Below are positions 61,688-64,000 of a DNA stretch of 64,000 nucleotides, piece after piece. The first letter of the stretch is position 1. Every line of letters begins with the position of its first letter. Position numbers and translations under genes: made by a program. The notes beneath the pieces are model-generated. The model saw only the letters and a program-made list of their open reading frames with translations. It was not told the origin of the DNA and did no database searches. The DNA comes from Clostridia bacterium (GTDB lineage: Bacteria > Bacillota > Clostridia > Oscillospirales > Acutalibacteraceae), in assembly GCA_017531385.1 (NCBI GenBank), contig JAFXLD010000039.1:1-64000 (forward strand), read 5' to 3'.

Positions 61688-63760
61688 ATGGATGCTGTAA
61701 TTATTAAACTCCTTAACATGAGCATTACTGCGGTGTGGTTGATTCTTGCCGTGATTATACTTCGTGCAGTTTTGAAAAAAGCGCCGAAATACATAAATCT
61801 GATTTTGTGGGCTTTGGTCGGATTTCGTCTTATCTGCCCCTTTAACTTCGAGAGTATGCTCAGCCTTATTCCCTCAGCAGAAACAATACCTAGCAATATT
61901 CAGGTTGTATCTTCACCTGCAATTGACACGGGTATCAATGCTGTAAATCAGATTGTGAATCCTGTTATTTCAGATTTTGCAGAAAAGCCGTACACAATCG
62001 GCTACAGCCCCGTTGATATGGTGCTGAAAATATCATTTGCCGTCTGGCTTTTCGGCATCGGTGTAATGATTATTTATTCGGTAATAAGCTATTTAAAACT
62101 TCACAGAACAGTCCGAGCATCAATACGCTATAACGATAATATTCATCTTTGCGATAATATAAAATCTCCCTTTATTCTCGGCATTGCGAGACCTCGGATT
62201 TATCTGCCGTCTGACATAACTGCAAATCAGATTAATCCCGTTATCGCTCATGAAAAAGCACATATCAGACGGCTTGACCATATTCTGAAACCTTTAGGAT
62301 TTACCGTTCTGAGTATTCATTGGTTCAATCCCCTTGTGTGGGTTGCTTACAGTCTTTTTTGCCGTGACATTGAATATGCCTGCGATGAAAAAGTTATAAA
62401 AGAAATGGAATCCGAAGAGAAAAAAACATATTCCGAAGCACTTTTATCCTTGAGTGTTACAAAAAGAAGTATTGCCGCCTGCCCTCTTGCATTCGGTGAA
62501 ACAGGAGTAAAAAGCAGAATAAAATCAGTTCTCAGCTACAAAAAACCTGCTCTGTGGATAATTATTGTTTCGGTGGTGGCACTTGTTGCAGTTGTAATCG
62601 GCTTTATGACAACCCCGGCAAATGAATCAATAGACGGATATCACTATATTGATAAGTATTATTATGACGAGGTTATCGGCGAAGAGCGAGCAAACACTGA
62701 AATGCGTGACATCCGTTACAGACTCGGAACCGATATGATAATTACAAGATTTGACGGTGACGGTGCAGGTAATGCAACAACGCTCGGAACACTTGTAAAA
62801 GGAAACGCAAATGACCATGAGATAGACCTGATTCTGGCTACACTTCCCTCGGCTTATTCCAAGAATAAAATAAAGGATGTTTACGGTGCCAATTTCTATC
62901 TGTCAGACAAATATGTATTCATCATGTTCAGAAACGGTGACTTCATTGGTGCATATCTGCCCACGGACAGCAACGGAAATTATTATGTAATGAACTCTTT
63001 CAGGCTGAAAAGAGAGCCTGACATCACAATTGAGACTGTGAGTGAATTCAGTGATATGTACATTCCCGGCACCACAACAAACAAAGATGTTTCAATCGGA
63101 ATTATCGAAATGGAGCTGAAATCTTCACCTTATGTTGTGACAAAGGTTACAAACAACACAGGAAAAACGATTGTATACGGCACACCATATAGTGTTTTCC
63201 GCCATGAAAACGGAAAAAAAATCTATGACTTTGAATTCAGATTATGGACAACACCACTTTTCATGTCAAATGAAAAAACTATCACACGAAAACTCAGCCT
63301 TGAAGGTTTTGATATTTCCAAATCGGGAAAATATTCCGTTGAATTCAATTTCGGTGTTGGTGAAGATGCAGATGCGGATGAATTTACCGCTGTGGTTGAA
63401 TTCTATATTGAAGAGAGCGTAACAGGATTCGATGTTCCCACATCAGATCCGTCAGTACAGCCCGAAACACCGACAGCAAGTGGTGAATATACAACAACAG
63501 TAGCACCGGGCGAAAATCCGTTCTTCAATGCAACAGTTCTTGAAGTGAATGAAAGAAATATTCTCGTTGAGCCTCTTGAGGGTGAAGATGAGCGTCGGTC
63601 TGCAAGTCAGATTTATGTCAGCACTGATGTAATATCAACCATACCTGTGCCCGAGCTGAAAAAGGGTGATGAAGTGAGAATTGTTTACAACGGTGAGATT
63701 CAGGAAACATATCCGGCGCAGATTTCCAAAGTCTTTGCAATATATTCTTTAGATGAATAA
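61688..63760 (+). CDS. BlaR1/M56-type membrane metalloprotease with Ig-like exterior
   Basis: 690 residues. Membrane helices in the first 120 residues (about 4-25, 35-50, 105-128), zinc protease motif HEKAH (188-192) with DIEYACDE further on as the third ligand, and another helix at about 290-315 before a long outer part. The outer part holds a mixed beta domain (about 320-440), an Ig-like domain (about 455-570, Big_14 kind), a Thr/Pro linker and a small OB-like domain (about 610-690). I do not see a penicillin-binding SxxK/KTG sensor, so its signal is probably not a beta-lactam. It would cleave BlaI upon stimulation. Confidence 0.85.
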   Translation: MDAVIIKLLNMSITAVWLILAVIILRAVLKKAPKYINLILWALVGFRLICPFNFESMLSLIPSAETIPSNIQVVSSPAIDTGINAVNQIVNPVISDFAEKPYTIGYSPVDMVLKISFAVWLFGIGVMIIYSVISYLKLHRTVRASIRYNDNIHLCDNIKSPFILGIARPRIYLPSDITANQINPVIAHEKAHIRRLDHILKPLGFTVLSIHWFNPLVWVAYSLFCRDIEYACDEKVIKEMESEEKKTYSEALLSLSVTKRSIAACPLAFGETGVKSRIKSVLSYKKPALWIIIVSVVALVAVVIGFMTTPANESIDGYHYIDKYYYDEVIGEERANTEMRDIRYRLGTDMIITRFDGDGAGNATTLGTLVKGNANDHEIDLILATLPSAYSKNKIKDVYGANFYLSDKYVFIMFRNGDFIGAYLPTDSNGNYYVMNSFRLKREPDITIETVSEFSDMYIPGTTTNKDVSIGIIEMELKSSPYVVTKVTNNTGKTIVYGTPYSVFRHENGKKIYDFEFRLWTTPLFMSNEKTITRKLSLEGFDISKSGKYSVEFNFGVGEDADADEFTAVVEFYIEESVTGFDVPTSDPSVQPETPTASGEYTTTVAPGENPFFNATVLEVNERNILVEPLEGEDERRSASQIYVSTDVISTIPVPELKKGDEVRIVYNGEIQETYPAQISKVFAIYSLDE

Positions 63761-63766
63761 CAAACA

Positions 63767-63792
63767 AAGCCGTAGCTTTTTTGCTACGGCTT
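63767..63792 (+). terminator. Terminator of the blaI/blaR1 operon
   Basis: AAGCCGTAGC-TTTTTT-GCTACGGCTT, 10-bp stem, then GAATTTTTTG. Confidence 0.9.
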
Positions 63793-63803
63793 GAATTTTT
63801 TGT

Positions 63804-63992
63804 AAACAATAATTTATCGGGATAAACCCGATAAAAATTCGCAATTCGTAATTCGTAATTCGCAATTGTGGAAAGGGCTTCGCCCTTTGACCCATTTGTA
63901 TAATTCAAGCCCGTAGGGCTTCCGATAATTGCGAATTGAGCATTGAGAATTGAGAATTTAAACAATAATTTAGCTCCGCTAAATTTTTGTTT
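63804..63992 (+). repeat. Dispersed heptad/hairpin element, copy 3
   Basis: Starts AAACAATAATTTATC, next a perfect hairpin (TTTATCGGG/CCCGATAAA), then five 7-bp units (AATTCGC, AATTCGT, AATTCGT, AATTCGC, AATTGTG at 63836-63870), hairpins AAAGGGC-TTC-GCCCTTT (63872-63888) and AAGCCC-GTA-GGGCTT (63907-63921), a second heptad block (AATTGCG, AATTGAG, CATTGAG, AATTGAG at 63927-63954), an internal AAACAATAATTTAGC and the inverted end GCTAAATTTTTGTTT (63978-63992). Same design as copies 1 and 2 with different heptads. Eight bases after it the window ends. Confidence 0.8.
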
Positions 63993-64000
63993 ATAGATCC

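Noticed and set aside
61323..63760. Beta-lactam resistance operon
   Set aside because: Only the regulator pair is present; no beta-lactamase or low-affinity PBP is adjacent and no penicillin sensor is visible.

Overview
The window looks like a chromosomal segment from a low-GC, anaerobic, spore-lineage Firmicute (class Clostridia, most likely the Oscillospiraceae/Ruminococcaceae group). The evidence is AGGAGG-type ribosome binding sites, sigma-A promoters of the TTGACA-17-TATAAT type, a dcw cluster with a PASTA-bearing SpoVD-like penicillin-binding protein and no murD or ftsA, a DAP-type MurE motif, an intact sigK-like sigma factor, acetate kinase, gut-type glycosidases (GH78, GH2), and purine synthesis that uses a stand-alone AICAR transformylase plus a PurO-type IMP cyclohydrolase. 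The exact species cannot be read from the sequence.

Layout. 1-137: end of a dispersed repeat element. 184-4445: ruvX, a class A PBP, an SH3 membrane protein, a hairpin array, tRNA-Lys and secG, all on the minus strand. 4674-8906: a divergent type II topoisomerase pair (+). 8941-14330: membrane propeller-like protein, a very small secreted peptide, two HAD phosphatases, proS and acpP. 14512-28756: the division and cell wall cluster, transcribed leftward from mraZ: mraZ-rsmH-ftsL-spoVD/ftsI-murE-murF-mraY-ftsW-murG-murA-ftsQ-ftsZ. 29183-33088: GH78 alpha-L-rhamnosidase, secreted metallophosphoesterase, a divergent XRE regulator and an unannotated type I toxin-antitoxin locus. 33147-42318: purine operon purE-purM-purN-purO-AICARFT-purD-purL (minus). 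42594-55915: GH2 glycosidase, ketopantoate reductase, ilvD, two small orphan proteins, NUDIX and HD hydrolases, sigK, tmcAL, ackA, and two rRNA methyltransferases. 56114-60946: a five-gene operon in which two different double SCP2-like proteins bracket a class III aminotransferase and a split transketolase. 61003-63992: two more copies of the dispersed element flanking a blaI/blaR1-type regulator pair.

How it fits together. Most of the window is housekeeping: envelope growth and division, de novo purine synthesis, translation and rRNA modification. The accessory interest lies in four places: the SCP2/aminotransferase/transketolase operon (an apparently coherent, unnamed pathway with lipid-binding-fold proteins at each end); the convergent toxin/RNA locus at 32776-33088, with two ideal promoters meeting at one shared terminator; the heptad-repeat elements with AAACAATAATTTRTC inverted termini, each just behind a transcription terminator and in the same orientation relative to the gene it follows; and the modular array of small hairpins behind the tRNA-Lys terminator.

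Limits. All family calls are from motif recognition by eye, with no database search. Start codons were revised where the ribosome binding site or promoter position made the longest frame unlikely.
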